NCBI GenBank assembly: GCA_963728155.1
Contig: CAVSJF010000014.1
Span: 1 to 64,000 of the forward strand
Source of the DNA: JACVRW01 sp963728155
Lineage (GTDB): Bacteria; Actinomycetota; Thermoleophilia; Solirubrobacterales; Thermoleophilaceae
DNA length: 64,000 bases
Reading direction: 5' to 3'
Below are positions 1 through 8,040 of the stretch, in pieces. The translations under genes were made by a program, and so were the position numbers. Numbering within the stretch: position 1 is the first letter of the stretch; each line of letters begins with the position of its first letter. The notes below the pieces were generated by a model. That model was not told the origin of the DNA, did not search any database, and worked only from the letters and a program-made list of their open reading frames with translations.

Positions 1-753
1 CGCCATCCGCAGCGCGTCGAGGCGCGTGGGCGGGTGCATCCCGATCGTGAGGTGCAGCGATTCGTCGTCCGACGTCGTGGCCTCGTGCGGCCAGCCGCGC
101 GGCAGGTAGAGGGTGTCGCCGGCCTCCAGGACGAGGTCCTCGACCGGCTCTCCCGGATCGCCCAGCGACGGCGACCAGCGCTGGTCCTTCAGCGGCAGCT
201 CGAGCAGCGGCTCGTACACCCGCCAGCGCTTGCGGCCCGACACCTGCAGGATGAACACGTCGTGGGTGTCGTGGTGCACGGCGAACCCGCGCGCGGACGC
301 GGGCGTGAAATAGGCGTTGGCCTGCACCGGGCAGCCGAGCGCGATCTCGAGCTCGCGGCAGTAGAGCGCCAGCGCGGGCCAGTGCAGGTGCAGCGCCTGC
401 AGCACGATCGTGGCCCCGCCGGCGAACTCCTCGGCCACCCGGTCGACCACCGCCGTTCCGGAGAAGCTGCCCGGCCGCCAGGCGATGTCCTCGGTGTAGC
501 CGGCGAGCGGCACCTGGGCGCCCTCCTTGACCAGGCGGAAGGCCGGTACACGCAGGCCGGTCTCGCACACCAGCCGCTCGACGTCGCCGGCCGAGAGCAG
601 CGAATCGAAGCGCGCGGCCTCCCCGCGCGCCACCACCAGCGGGCGCTGCTCCCAGTACGCGTCGAGGAAGCGCTCGGGCTCGACCGGGTCGAGCGTGAGC
701 CCGAGCGCGGGCGGGCTAAGCCCCGGGGGAGCCGGGATCGCCGGAGTCGTCAC
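1..753 (-). CDS. JmjC/cupin_4 ribosomal-oxygenase-like protein (3' end cut by window)
   Basis: Only the first 251 codons are present; the C-terminus lies beyond base 1. The product resembles the bacterial YcfD/ROX family, Fe(II)/2-oxoglutarate oxygenases that hydroxylate ribosomal proteins. Seen: an N-terminal FLDAYWEQRPLVV segment (residues ~29-41), the facial-triad HxD inside HHDTHDVF (H160, D162), the following QVSGRKRW strand, and the distal His in LPRGWPHEA (H223). The GTG at 753 is the first usable start in this frame and lies inside the end of the upstream minus-strand gene (stop at 716), suggesting coupling. A specific substrate such as uL16 cannot be read from this fragment. Confidence 0.8.
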   Translation of the reverse strand, partial: MTTPAIPAPPGLSPPALGLTLDPVEPERFLDAYWEQRPLVVARGEAARFDSLLSAGDVERLVCETGLRVPAFRLVKEGAQVPLAGYTEDIAWRPGSFSGTAVVDRVAEEFAGGATIVLQALHLHWPALALYCRELEIALGCPVQANAYFTPASARGFAVHHDTHDVFILQVSGRKRWRVYEPLLELPLKDQRWSPSLGDPGEPVEDLVLEAGDTLYLPRGWPHEATTSDDESLHLTIGMHPPTRLDALRMA

Positions 754-919
754 CGGTGTCGCTGACGTCGGCCGTGTCGCCGGAGTCGTCGCCCGTATCG
801 CTCACGTCGCCGGTCTCGTCGGAGTCGTCGGCCGCTGCCGCCGCCTGGGCCGAGCCGTTCAGCCGGCGCGTCTCGATCTCTTCGTCGGTGAGGGTGGTGT
901 CCGCTTCGCGTTCGTTCAT
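716..919 (-). CDS. small acidic Asp/Ser/Gly repeat protein
   Basis: A 67-aa, strongly acidic protein I do not recognise. After an N-terminal stretch containing TDEEIETRRLN, the tail is an imperfect repeat of a 12-residue unit like DVSDTGDDSGDT. No cysteines, no membrane segment and no signal peptide are visible; it is probably disordered. It sits directly upstream of, and overlaps by 38 bp, the oxygenase gene on the same strand. The repeat tail makes it less likely to be a random frame, but low-complexity GC-rich DNA can give such frames by chance. Confidence 0.45.
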   Translation of the reverse strand: MNEREADTTLTDEEIETRRLNGSAQAAAAADDSDETGDVSDTGDDSGDTADVSDTGDDSGDPGSPGA

Positions 920-982
920 CGCGGCAGCATGTCACGCGGCCCTCAAGTCTGTTCGCCCGCGCGCGATGAACGAGGAGATGGC

Positions 983-1324
983 TCAGTCCTGTGTCGGCTT
1001 ACCCCAGCGGTTGTCGCCGTAGTTGCGGATGCGCTCGTCCTCGACAGCCTCCGTCCCGTCGGGTGACAGGCCCGCCTGCTCGAGCATGCGGCGCATGTTG
1101 GCGATGGACTGCTTGTCCACGTCCTTCTCGCCGTACCGGTGGAAGACCTCGGTCTCCGGCCCGACCGTGACCTTCAGGTGACCGTTGTGCTCCTCGACCA
1201 CCGTGCCCACCGCCTCCAGCAGCGAGCGCGCCGAGTGCCACTCGACGTTGGCGCCGGAGGGGTGCTGAAAGATCTTCTCCACCGTTCTGCGGTGGTGGTT
1301 GTTCAAATGAGGGAGCTGTGACAT
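983..1324 (-). CDS. small protein, HicA-like at its C-terminus (uncertain)
   Basis: About 113 aa if the ATG at 1324 is used; the frame stays open to 1540, and a GTG near 1281 is also possible. The conserved-looking core carries SLLEAVGTV, an ETEVF strand and a basic end with MRRMLEQAGLSP, reminiscent of the HicA/YcfA mRNA-interferase fold (beta strands then ...LRxILxxAGL). There is no adjacent HicB-type antitoxin, so a toxin role is not supported. The candidate ATG overlaps the start codon of the divergent amidase (CAT 1322-1324 against ATG 1323-1325), which makes a downstream start plausible too. Function unknown. Confidence 0.5.
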   Translation of the reverse strand: MSQLPHLNNHHRRTVEKIFQHPSGANVEWHSARSLLEAVGTVVEEHNGHLKVTVGPETEVFHRYGEKDVDKQSIANMRRMLEQAGLSPDGTEAVEDERIRNYGDNRWGKPTQD

Positions 1325-2321
1325 GTGCACGAACGTTCGCATAAAGACAACCGCGGACGAGGTGGTGGTCGGCCGCACGATGGAGTTCGCCGCCGACCTG
1401 GGCTGGAAGCTGATGGTGGCTCCGCGCGGGACGGCGTTCACCGGGACCGCGCCCGACGGGTCCGGCCACACGTGGTCGGCTGAGCACGGCTTCGCCGGCG
1501 TCAGCGCGCTCGGCCGCCCGGCGGTCACCGACGGGATCAACGAGGCCGGGCTCTACGCCGGGCTGCTCTACCTGCCCGGCTACACGCGCTACCAGGACCA
1601 CGACGGAGTCGCGGCCGAGCAGCTCATCTCCGCCGACGAGCTCGCTTCTGTCGTCCTGGCCGGAGCGGGGTCTGTGGCCGAGGCGATCGCCGCCACTGAG
1701 GCGGTCGTCGTCTGGAATCGCGAGGAGGAGGTGCTGGGCGGAGCGATCCTGCCCGTGCATCTCGTGCTCCACGACCGCTCCGGAGCGTCCGCGGTGATCG
1801 AGTGGGTCGACGGCGAGCGCCGCGTGCACGACAACCCGATCGGGGTCTGCACGAACTCCCCGCCGTTCGACTGGCACACCACCAACCTGCGCAACTACGT
1901 CAACCTCAGCGCCACCAACGTGGCCCCGCTCGAGCTCGGCGACCAGCGCATCGCCGCGCTCGGCGAGGGAAGCGGCCTGCTCGGCCTGCCGGGCGATTGG
2001 ACGGGGCCATCGCGCTTCGTCCGGGCCACCGCGCTGGCCGCGGCGACCCTTCCCGTGGAGTCGACCGACGAGGCCATGCTCACGGCGCTGCACATCATCA
2101 ACTCGTTCGACATCCCCAAGGGCGTGGTCCGCGATCCCCACGGTGGCGACTTCACCGCCTGGACCAGCATCTGCGACCTGGCCGGGACCCGCTACGCGGT
2201 ACGCACCTACGACGACCCGACGCCGCGGATGGTGAGCCTGGGCGAGCTCGGTCTCGATCAGGGCGAGCTGCGCGAGCTGGACATGCCGAGCACCGGCTCG
2301 TTCGAGGCGTTCTCGGTCTAG
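1323..2321 (+). CDS. linear amide C-N hydrolase, choloylglycine hydrolase/penicillin V acylase family
   Basis: A 332-aa Ntn hydrolase. Members are activated by removal of the initiator Met, exposing Cys2 as the catalytic nucleophile; here the protein begins MCTNVRIKT. Other family marks are visible: VGRTMEF after the first strand (the Arg of the active site), NEAGLYAGLLYLP around residue 65-77, an Asn in the GVCTNSPPFDWHTTNLRNY block (~175-193), and a TSICD segment near residue 280. No signal peptide is visible, so it is probably cytoplasmic. RBS GGGAG sits about 8 bases upstream. Substrate could be an acyl-homoserine lactone, N-acyl amino acid or conjugated acid; it cannot be chosen from sequence. 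Confidence 0.85.
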   Translation: MCTNVRIKTTADEVVVGRTMEFAADLGWKLMVAPRGTAFTGTAPDGSGHTWSAEHGFAGVSALGRPAVTDGINEAGLYAGLLYLPGYTRYQDHDGVAAEQLISADELASVVLAGAGSVAEAIAATEAVVVWNREEEVLGGAILPVHLVLHDRSGASAVIEWVDGERRVHDNPIGVCTNSPPFDWHTTNLRNYVNLSATNVAPLELGDQRIAALGEGSGLLGLPGDWTGPSRFVRATALAAATLPVESTDEAMLTALHIINSFDIPKGVVRDPHGGDFTAWTSICDLAGTRYAVRTYDDPTPRMVSLGELGLDQGELRELDMPSTGSFEAFSV

Positions 2322-2325
2322 ACGG

Positions 2326-3081
2326 TCAGCGCCGGGCCGCGCGGCCGACCGCTCCCCAGATCGTTCTCGCCATCAGGGCCGCACCCGCGGGGTTCAGGTG
2401 GATCGTGTCGTAGGTCACCCCGGCCCGGTCCGAGGCCCGGGCCCAATCGGCCAGCACGAGGTCGTCGCGGCGGCGGTCCAGGCGACGCAGGCGCTCGTTG
2501 ACGTAGGGGAAGTACCACGAGTACTGGCCCAGCTCGCCGACCGACTGCGGCGGAACCGTGCGCGGCGTGGGTTCGCGCAGGGTCACCCAGACCACCTGGC
2601 GGGCACCGAGCCGGCGCAGGGTCCGGAGCAGCCTGCGGGCCTCGCCGTCGAAGCGCTTGGCCCACACGCGGTAGCGACGCCGGCCGCGCTCCCAGAGCGA
2701 GTTGTAGCCCAGCCCGACGACCACGAGGCGCGCGACGCGGGCTCCTCTCCCGCGCAGCTCGCTCTCCGCGACCCCGATCATCAGGGCCGGCCGGCCGTGC
2801 ATCCGCACCCGCCAGCACGGCCGCCGCGCCCGCACCGCCGAGATGCCGCCGAGCAGCACGGAGTCGACTAGCACCGTCGCGCGGCGCGGCCGGTGCCAGG
2901 CCGGCAGGGCATTGCGCTCGACCGGACGGAGCTGGCACCCCCGCTTCGGCCGGGTGTCCGATTCCGCGCCGTCTGCCAGCGCCGCCGCGAGCAACACCGC
3001 CCCGAGAAGTGCGGCGCCGGTCCACGCGCGTATGAGAGTGCTCGGTCCTGACGCGGCGTTCGCCTCGGCCACGAGGCGCAT
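2326..3081 (-). CDS. secreted SGNH/GDSL-like hydrolase
   Basis: 251 aa. A hydrophobic N-terminal segment (about residues 15-38) suggests a signal peptide or membrane anchor. The SGNH layout is recognisable although block I is divergent: VLVDSVLLGG (nucleophile Ser in a D-S context), VVGLGYNSLW (block III-like G-x-N), and DTIHLNPAG near the C-terminus (the DxxH catalytic pair of block V). The protein resembles the membrane-acyltransferase-associated SGNH proteins that deacylate or acylate envelope glycans. It ends 4 bp from the convergent amidase gene. A second, longer SGNH protein occurs at 56943. Confidence 0.72.
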   Translation of the reverse strand: MRLVAEANAASGPSTLIRAWTGAALLGAVLLAAALADGAESDTRPKRGCQLRPVERNALPAWHRPRRATVLVDSVLLGGISAVRARRPCWRVRMHGRPALMIGVAESELRGRGARVARLVVVGLGYNSLWERGRRRYRVWAKRFDGEARRLLRTLRRLGARQVVWVTLREPTPRTVPPQSVGELGQYSWYFPYVNERLRRLDRRRDDLVLADWARASDRAGVTYDTIHLNPAGAALMARTIWGAVGRAARR

Positions 3082-3136
3082 CGTACGCCGCGTCCCCGCG
3101 GCGGGTGTTCCGTATCTCGCCCTATGTTGCGGGGAT

Positions 3137-3577
3137 ATGACGCTTCAGCGGATGGACAACGTTCTCATCGTCGTCGACGACCTCGAGGCGGCCAAAGCGT
3201 TCTTCGCCGAACTCGGTATGGAGCTGGAAGGTGAGACGCAGGTCGAGGGTCCTTGGGCGGACCTCACCGTAGGGCTTGACGACGTACGTGCCGACATCGC
3301 CATGATGCGGCCCCCGGACGGCCACGGCGGGGTCGAGCTCACGAAGTTCCACACGCCGCCGGCGGTCCGAGCCGAGCCGGAAAGCGCGCCGGCCAACACG
3401 CTGGGCATACGCCGCATCATGTTCGCTGTCGACGACATCGACGACGTCGTGGCCCGCCTGCGCACCCACGGTGCCGAACTGGTAGGCGAGATCGCGCAGT
3501 ACGAGGACGTCTACCGGCTCTGCTTCCTGCGCGGCCCTGAGGGCATCATTATCGGACTGGCCGAGCAGCTCAGCTGA
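3137..3577 (+). CDS. VOC (glyoxalase/bleomycin-resistance) family protein
   Basis: 146 aa with the duplicated beta-alpha-beta-beta-beta fold of the vicinal oxygen chelate superfamily. Seen: N-terminal VDDLEAAKAFFAELGMELEGE, a central HGGVELTKFHTPP strand with a likely metal-ligand Glu, then the second module starting IRRIMFAVDDIDDVVARL and ending FLRGPEGIIIGLAEQ. The start ATG at 3137 is chosen because the protein then begins right at the first beta strand. VOC proteins range from isomerases to dioxygenases and drug-binding proteins; no substrate can be assigned, and neighbours give no pathway clue. Confidence 0.82.
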   Translation: MTLQRMDNVLIVVDDLEAAKAFFAELGMELEGETQVEGPWADLTVGLDDVRADIAMMRPPDGHGGVELTKFHTPPAVRAEPESAPANTLGIRRIMFAVDDIDDVVARLRTHGAELVGEIAQYEDVYRLCFLRGPEGIIIGLAEQLS

Positions 3578-3613
3578 GCCCCCTCACTGCGGCGTGAGGG
3601 AGAGCGAGGGCGG

Positions 3614-4042
3614 CTAGCGACGGGCGTACAAGGCCACGCCGAGCCGCGTGGGCCCGGGCTGCTGCCCGGATGGCGCCAGCGGCCGGCTGGTCACCCTCAC
3701 CGATGCACTCGCCGAGCAGTCGGAGTAGCCGCGGGGCTTTCTCACCGTGCCGCGCACCTGGCCCGTGCCGGTGAAGGTTCGCTGCTTGCGGTGCACCCGC
3801 AGCTGCCTGTCGAAGCAGAAGGCCTGCAGGAACACCTCGATCTCGGCGTCTGGCCCGGCCTGGGCGCTCACGCTCACGACACGCTCGCGCGGGCGAAGCT
3901 TCCCGTAGGGCGAGACCCCGGGTAGGACGGCGGTGGCGGACTTGCGCGCCACACGACGCGCGTCGGCGGCGGGCGCGGCCGCGCCCAGCACCACGATCGC
4001 GCAGGTGGCCAGCAGGGCCGCCGTCCTGATTCGCGCCTTCAC
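3614..4042 (-). CDS. secreted protein of unknown function
   Basis: 142 aa from the GTG at 4042, which places a classic signal peptide at the very N-terminus (KARIR, then a 17-residue hydrophobic stretch ending AAAPAADARR); an ATG at 4084 would add 14 residues before it. The mature part is basic with two cysteines (one in FCFDRQL, one in YSDCSASASV) that could form a disulphide. The general layout, signal plus a small beta-rich domain, resembles other unknown exported proteins in this window (9153, 39357). No family recognised. Confidence 0.55.
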   Translation of the reverse strand: MKARIRTAALLATCAIVVLGAAAPAADARRVARKSATAVLPGVSPYGKLRPRERVVSVSAQAGPDAEIEVFLQAFCFDRQLRVHRKQRTFTGTGQVRGTVRKPRGYSDCSASASVRVTSRPLAPSGQQPGPTRLGVALYARR

Positions 4043-4161
4043 ACCCCTGATATCGGCAGCGCCGGCCGGGAGATGAGGACGCATCGTCCACCGCGGAGGA
4101 TGGCTGAAATCGTCCTGCTGTTGTCGTTGCAGACAGAACCGGATCCAGGGAACATGGGCGT

Positions 4162-5140
4162 ATGTCCGCTCCGCGCCGCATCGTGCTGCTCGCCTTCGAC
4201 GGCGCGCAGACGCTCGACTTCACCGGTCCGCTCGAGGTCTTCGCCACCGCCGAACGCCTCGCGGGAAGCCGTTACTCGACCGAGGTCGTCGGCCCCGGCG
4301 GCGGCCACGTTCACCACCAGCAGCGGCCTGAGGATCGTGCCCGACCGCTCGACGGCGGCCTGTCGCGGACCGCTCGACACCCTGATCGTGGCGGGCGGGC
4401 AGGGGGTGCGCGCCGCGGAGCAGGACGAGGCGCTCGTGCGCTGGGTGAGCCGCGCCGCCGCTCGGTCGCGACGGGTGGCCTCGGTCTGCACGGGGGCCTT
4501 CCTGCTCGCCCGCGCCGGCCTGCTCGACGGGCGCGTGGCCACCACCCACTGGGCCTCGGCCGACCGGCTCGCCGAGCGCTATCCGCGGGTGCGGGTGGAC
4601 CCGGATCGCATCTTCGTTCGCGAGGGCCAGATCTGGACCTCGGCCGGTGTGACCGCCGGCATGGACCTGGCACTGGCGCTCGTGGAGGACGATCACGGCC
4701 GCGAGGTGGCCCTCGAGGTGGCGCGCTGGCTGGTGGTGTTCGCCCGGCGGCCCGGCGGCCAGTCGCAGTTCAGCGCCCCGCTCGCGGCTCAGACCGCCGA
4801 GCGGCGCCCCCTGCGCGAGGTGCAGGAGTGGGTGCTGGCCGACCCCGCCCGGGACTGCACGGTGGAGGCGCTCGCCCTGCGAGCCGCCATGAGCCCGCGC
4901 AACTTCGCGCGCGCGTTTCGCCGGGAGGTCGGCGTGACTCCCGCCGCCTGGGTGGAGGAGGTGCGGGTGGAGAGCGCCCGGCGCCTGCTCGAGGCCAGCG
5001 ACGTGAGCACCGATCAGGTGGCCGCCCGGTGCGGCTTTGGCACCGTGGAAACCCTGCGCCGCGCCTTCGGGCGCCGAGTCGGGGTCAGCCCCGGCCAGTA
5101 CCGAGAACGCTTCCAAGCCGCGCTGGAACCCGCGGCCTGA
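4162..5140 (+). CDS. GlxA family transcriptional regulator (DJ-1/PfpI domain + AraC HTH), frame-broken
   Basis: Two-domain regulator of about 325 aa. The N-terminal DJ-1/PfpI-like sensor starts RRIVLLAFDGAQTLDFTGPLEVF and contains the nucleophile-elbow SVCTGAFLLARAGLLDG and THW motif; the C-terminal AraC module shows ALAAAMSPRNFARAFRRE-type helix-turn-helix sequence, RRLLEASD and the second helix ending GVSPGQYRERF. The frame breaks near 4300: removing one T from CACGTTCACC joins the halves. It lies 19 bp before another DJ-1/PfpI gene, a common pairing in which the regulator controls the stand-alone paralogue. The ligand is unknown; DJ-1 domains in GlxA proteins often have no catalytic activity. 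Confidence 0.85.
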
Positions 5141-5159
5141 CCCCGAGGAGGACCTCACC

Positions 5160-5804
5160 ATGGAGATCGCCATCCCGCTGTTCGACCGCTTTACCGCCCT
5201 CGACGCCGTCGGCCCCTACCAGGTGCTGGCCGCGCTGCCGGGTGCTCGAGTCCGGTTCCTGGCGGCCGAGCCGGGCCCCGTCCGCTGCGACAACCGCATG
5301 CTCACGCTGGTGGCCGAGGGGCGCTTCGAGGACGCGGACCGGCCCGAGGTGCTGGTGATACCGGGAGGCATCGGCACGCGCGCGGCCCTGGCCGACGAGC
5401 GCCTGCTCGACTGGGTGCGCTCGGTGCACGAGACCACGCGCTTCACCACCTCGGTGTGCACCGGCTCGCTGGTGCTGGCCGCGGCGGGGCTGCTCGACGG
5501 CGAGGACGCCACGACCCACTGGCTCGAGTTCGAGACGCTCGCCTCGCTCGGCGCCCGGCCCACGTCCGAGCGAGTGGTCGAGCGCGGGAAGATCATCACC
5601 GCGGCGGGCGTGTCGTCCGGGATCGACATGGCCCTTCGCGTGAGCGAGCTGATCGCCGGCGCCGAGGTGGCCCAGGCCATCCAGCTCGCCATCGAGTACG
5701 ACCCTCAGCCCCCGTTCGACTCGGGCTCGCCGGAGAAGGCGCCCGACGAGGTGGTCGCTCTCGTGCGCGCCGTTATGGCGGAAATGGAGACCCCCGCCGC
5801 CTGA
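5160..5804 (+). CDS. DJ-1/PfpI family protein
   Basis: 214 aa, single class-I glutamine-amidotransferase-like domain. Seen: EIAIPLFDRFTALDAVGPYQVL at the N-terminus, VIPGG near residue 65, the nucleophile elbow TSVCTGSLVLAAAGLLDG with Cys near 100, and THWLEFETLASLGA. This pattern matches the isocyanide-hydratase/ThiJ-like subgroup often found beside GlxA regulators. A clear RBS (GAGGAG, 5146-5151) precedes the ATG. It follows the regulator directly on the same strand, so the two are likely co-transcribed. Exact reaction (isonitrile hydration, deglycation, or none) is undetermined. Confidence 0.82.
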   Translation: MEIAIPLFDRFTALDAVGPYQVLAALPGARVRFLAAEPGPVRCDNRMLTLVAEGRFEDADRPEVLVIPGGIGTRAALADERLLDWVRSVHETTRFTTSVCTGSLVLAAAGLLDGEDATTHWLEFETLASLGARPTSERVVERGKIITAAGVSSGIDMALRVSELIAGAEVAQAIQLAIEYDPQPPFDSGSPEKAPDEVVALVRAVMAEMETPAA

Positions 5805-5809
5805 ACCCG

Positions 5810-6697
5810 TCAGGCCGCGGCCTTCGCCCGGGCCCGCGGCTTCACGGTTGCGAACGTCACGCCGGCCAGGACCACGGCCACGCCGCTCAGCTGCACGGCC
5901 GACGGCGCCTCGTCGAGCAGCACCGCGCCGAGGAACACGGTGCAAACCGGCTGCAGCATCAGCACGATCGAGGTGATCACCGCGGGCAGCCGCGGCAGCG
6001 AAACGCTGATCAGCAGCCAGCCCAGCACCTGCGAGGTCAGCGCCAGCGTGACCAGCCAGACCTGCGACTCGAGGCCCGGCCACGGATCGAGGTCGCCCGC
6101 GATCAGCCCGCCCAGGGCGGAGAAGATGCAGCCGCTCAGGGTGGCGTCGAACAGCGGCCCGGCCGGGCGGCGCTCGTCGGTGTTGCCCTGGCGCAGCATG
6201 AGCAGGAAGCCCGAGTAGGCGATCGCGGTGATCACGCCCAGGATCACCCCGAGCAGAGGATCCTTGCCGTAGGCGCCGGCGCCGACCACGCCGCTGATCA
6301 GCACCACGCCCACGAACGCAATGGGGATGGAGGCCAGCGTGCGGTTCTCCGGCCGCTCGCCCAGCACCGCCCAGGCGATCAGGCCCACCAGGACCACCTG
6401 GAGGTTGCCGAGCACCGTGGAGAGGCCCGCGCCCACCGCCTCGATCGCGTGGTGCCAGACCGTGAGGTTGACCGCGAAGATGACCCCGGCCCCCAGGGCG
6501 ATCAGACGCTCGCGCCGCGAGCGGGCGCCGTAGCGCCGGTGCTCGAGCCAGGCCAGGAGCGCCAATGGGGGGAGCGCCCACAGGCAGCGGAAGACCGCGG
6601 CGGTGGAGGGGGACACATCGGCGAGCCGGACGAGGATCGCGCTGAAGGCGATCACCAGTGCGCCGAGCACCCCCGCGAGGACGGGACGGGAGTTCAT
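5810..6697 (-). CDS. EamA/DMT family transporter
   Basis: 295 aa with about ten hydrophobic helices arranged as two EamA repeats. The first repeat begins LAGVLGALVIAFSAILVRLADVSP and contains AAVFRCLWALPPL and AVEAVGAGLSTVLGNLQVV-type sequence; the second contains GVILGVITAIAYSGFLLMLRQ and, near the end, LLDEAPSAVQLSGVAVVLAGV. Drug/metabolite exporters of this kind move amino acids, nucleosides or metabolites out of the cell. The C-terminus is basic (PRARAKA). It is convergent with the DJ-1 gene (5-bp gap) and stands alone. Confidence 0.85.
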   Translation of the reverse strand: MNSRPVLAGVLGALVIAFSAILVRLADVSPSTAAVFRCLWALPPLALLAWLEHRRYGARSRRERLIALGAGVIFAVNLTVWHHAIEAVGAGLSTVLGNLQVVLVGLIAWAVLGERPENRTLASIPIAFVGVVLISGVVGAGAYGKDPLLGVILGVITAIAYSGFLLMLRQGNTDERRPAGPLFDATLSGCIFSALGGLIAGDLDPWPGLESQVWLVTLALTSQVLGWLLISVSLPRLPAVITSIVLMLQPVCTVFLGAVLLDEAPSAVQLSGVAVVLAGVTFATVKPRARAKAAA

Positions 6698-6728
6698 CGG
6701 GGGGCTTCGAGACTAGGGTGTCGCCGCG

Positions 6729-6908
6729 GTGGACCGAAACACCGCGATGTGGACGATGGTCGTGTTCTTCGGCTCGGCGCTGATGTTCTCGTCGATCCGC
6801 AGCGCGTCCGAGGACGACGGCATCGGGATCGCCCTTCTGGCCCAGTTGGCGGCCGGCGGGCTGCTGATCGTCTTCATCATTCTCTACATGAGGAGCCGGG
6901 GCGATTGA
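6729..6908 (+). CDS. 59-aa small membrane protein
   Basis: Starts GTG at 6729 and ends with a TGA at 6906-6908 that overlaps the TTG start of the next gene. The product has two hydrophobic stretches: TMVVFFGSALMFSS near the N-terminus and LAAGGLLIVFIILYM near the C-terminus, separated by an acidic loop with SEDDGIG, and ends RSRGD. This looks like a two-helix hairpin membrane protein. No family recognised; the tight coupling to the SDR supports it being translated. Confidence 0.5.
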   Translation: MDRNTAMWTMVVFFGSALMFSSIRSASEDDGIGIALLAQLAAGGLLIVFIILYMRSRGD

Positions 6909-7681
6909 GGCCCCTGCCCGAGCAGCGCATCCTCGTGACCGGCTCGACCGACGGCCTCGGCCGGCAGGTCGCGGCCGCGCTGGCGCAGCGCGGCGCGACG
7001 GTGCTGATCCACGGTCGCGACCCGGCCAAGGTCGACGCGGCGGTGGCGGACACCGGCGCCGCTGAGGGCCTGGTGGCCGACCTCGCCGACCTCGACGCCG
7101 TACGCGGGCTGGCCGGCCAGGCGGGCGAGCTCGACACGCTGGTGAACAACGCCGGCGTGATCGTCCCCGAGCGCAGCGAGAGCGCCGACGGCTACGAGCT
7201 GACCTTCGCCGTCAACCACCTCGCGCACTTCCTGCTCACGCAGCTGCTGCTCGACGACATGCGCGAGCCCGGGCGCATCGTGAACGTCTCCTCGATCGGC
7301 CAGGCGCCGATCGACTTCGACGACGTGATGCTCGAGCGCGGCTACGACGCCTACGGCGCCTACGCCCAGAGCAAGCTCGCGCAGGTGCTGTTCACCGTCG
7401 AGCTGGCTGAGCGTCTGGGCGACCGGGAGCTAACGGTCAACGCCCTCCACCCGGCCACGCTGATGGACACCAAGATGGTGCGCGAGACCTTCGGGCGCTC
7501 GCAGAGCACCGTCGAGGAGGGGGTGGAGGCGACGCTCCGCCTCATCGAGGACCCGTCGCTCGACGGGGTGACCGGCCGCTTCTTCGACGGCACGCGCGAG
7601 TCCGCCGCCCACGAGCAGGCCTACGACGCCGCGGCGCGCCGCCGGCTGTGGGAACTGAGCGAGCAGCTGACCGCGCCGTGA
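6905..7681 (+). CDS. short-chain dehydrogenase/reductase
   Basis: 258 aa classical SDR. Seen: the NAD(P)-binding TGSTDGLG motif (residues ~12-19), LVNNAGV at ~85, the catalytic Ser in NVSSIGQ, the Tyr/Lys pair in YAQSKLAQ, and HPATLMDTKM after strand F. The GRDPAK segment after strand B suggests NADP(H) preference. Members closest in layout act on retinol-like or light-dependent protochlorophyllide-reductase-like substrates, but no substrate can be fixed. The TTG at 6905 overlaps the upstream stop, and its own stop overlaps the GTG of the NYN gene. Confidence 0.82.
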   Translation: MRPLPEQRILVTGSTDGLGRQVAAALAQRGATVLIHGRDPAKVDAAVADTGAAEGLVADLADLDAVRGLAGQAGELDTLVNNAGVIVPERSESADGYELTFAVNHLAHFLLTQLLLDDMREPGRIVNVSSIGQAPIDFDDVMLERGYDAYGAYAQSKLAQVLFTVELAERLGDRELTVNALHPATLMDTKMVRETFGRSQSTVEEGVEATLRLIEDPSLDGVTGRFFDGTRESAAHEQAYDAAARRRLWELSEQLTAP

Positions 7682-8040
7682 GTGGCTGGGTGGTCGACGG
7701 GATGAACCTGATCGGCTCGCGGCCCGACGGCTGGTGGCGCGACCGCCCGCGGGCCATGCGCGAGCTGGTGGAGGCGCTCACGCAGCTGGGCGAGCCGGTG
7801 ACCGTGGTGTTCGACGGCCGGCCCTTCGAGCTCGAGGGCACCGAGGCGGTCGAGGTGAGGTTCGCGAAGCGGCGCGGGCGCAACGCGGCCGACGACGACA
7901 TCGCGGAACTGGTGGCGCGGGCCGAGGACCCGAGCGCGCTGCGCGTGGTCACCTCGGACAAGGAGCTGAGCGAACGGGTGCGCGCGAGCGGCGGCCAGGT
8001 GACCGGCGTGGGCGAGTTCCGCAGGCGGCTGGAACGGTGA
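7678..8040 (+). CDS. NYN-domain (YacP/DUF901-like) RNA-binding or nuclease protein
   Basis: 120 aa PIN-like fold. Seen: WVVDGMNLIGSRPDGWW (first acidic residue of the active site), VVFDGRP at ~43, RNAADDDIAELVARA (second and third acidic residues) and VVTSDKELSERV, followed by a GEFRRRL tail. YacP-type NYN proteins are proposed Mg-dependent ribonucleases acting on rRNA or tRNA. Start GTG at 7678 overlaps the SDR stop by 4 bp, and its stop overlaps the next GTG in the same way. Confidence 0.78.
   Translation: MSGWVVDGMNLIGSRPDGWWRDRPRAMRELVEALTQLGEPVTVVFDGRPFELEGTEAVEVRFAKRRGRNAADDDIAELVARAEDPSALRVVTSDKELSERVRASGGQVTGVGEFRRRLER

Noticed and set aside
983..1540. HicAB toxin-antitoxin system
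   Set aside because: Only one partner with weak HicA resemblance; no HicB-like gene on either side.
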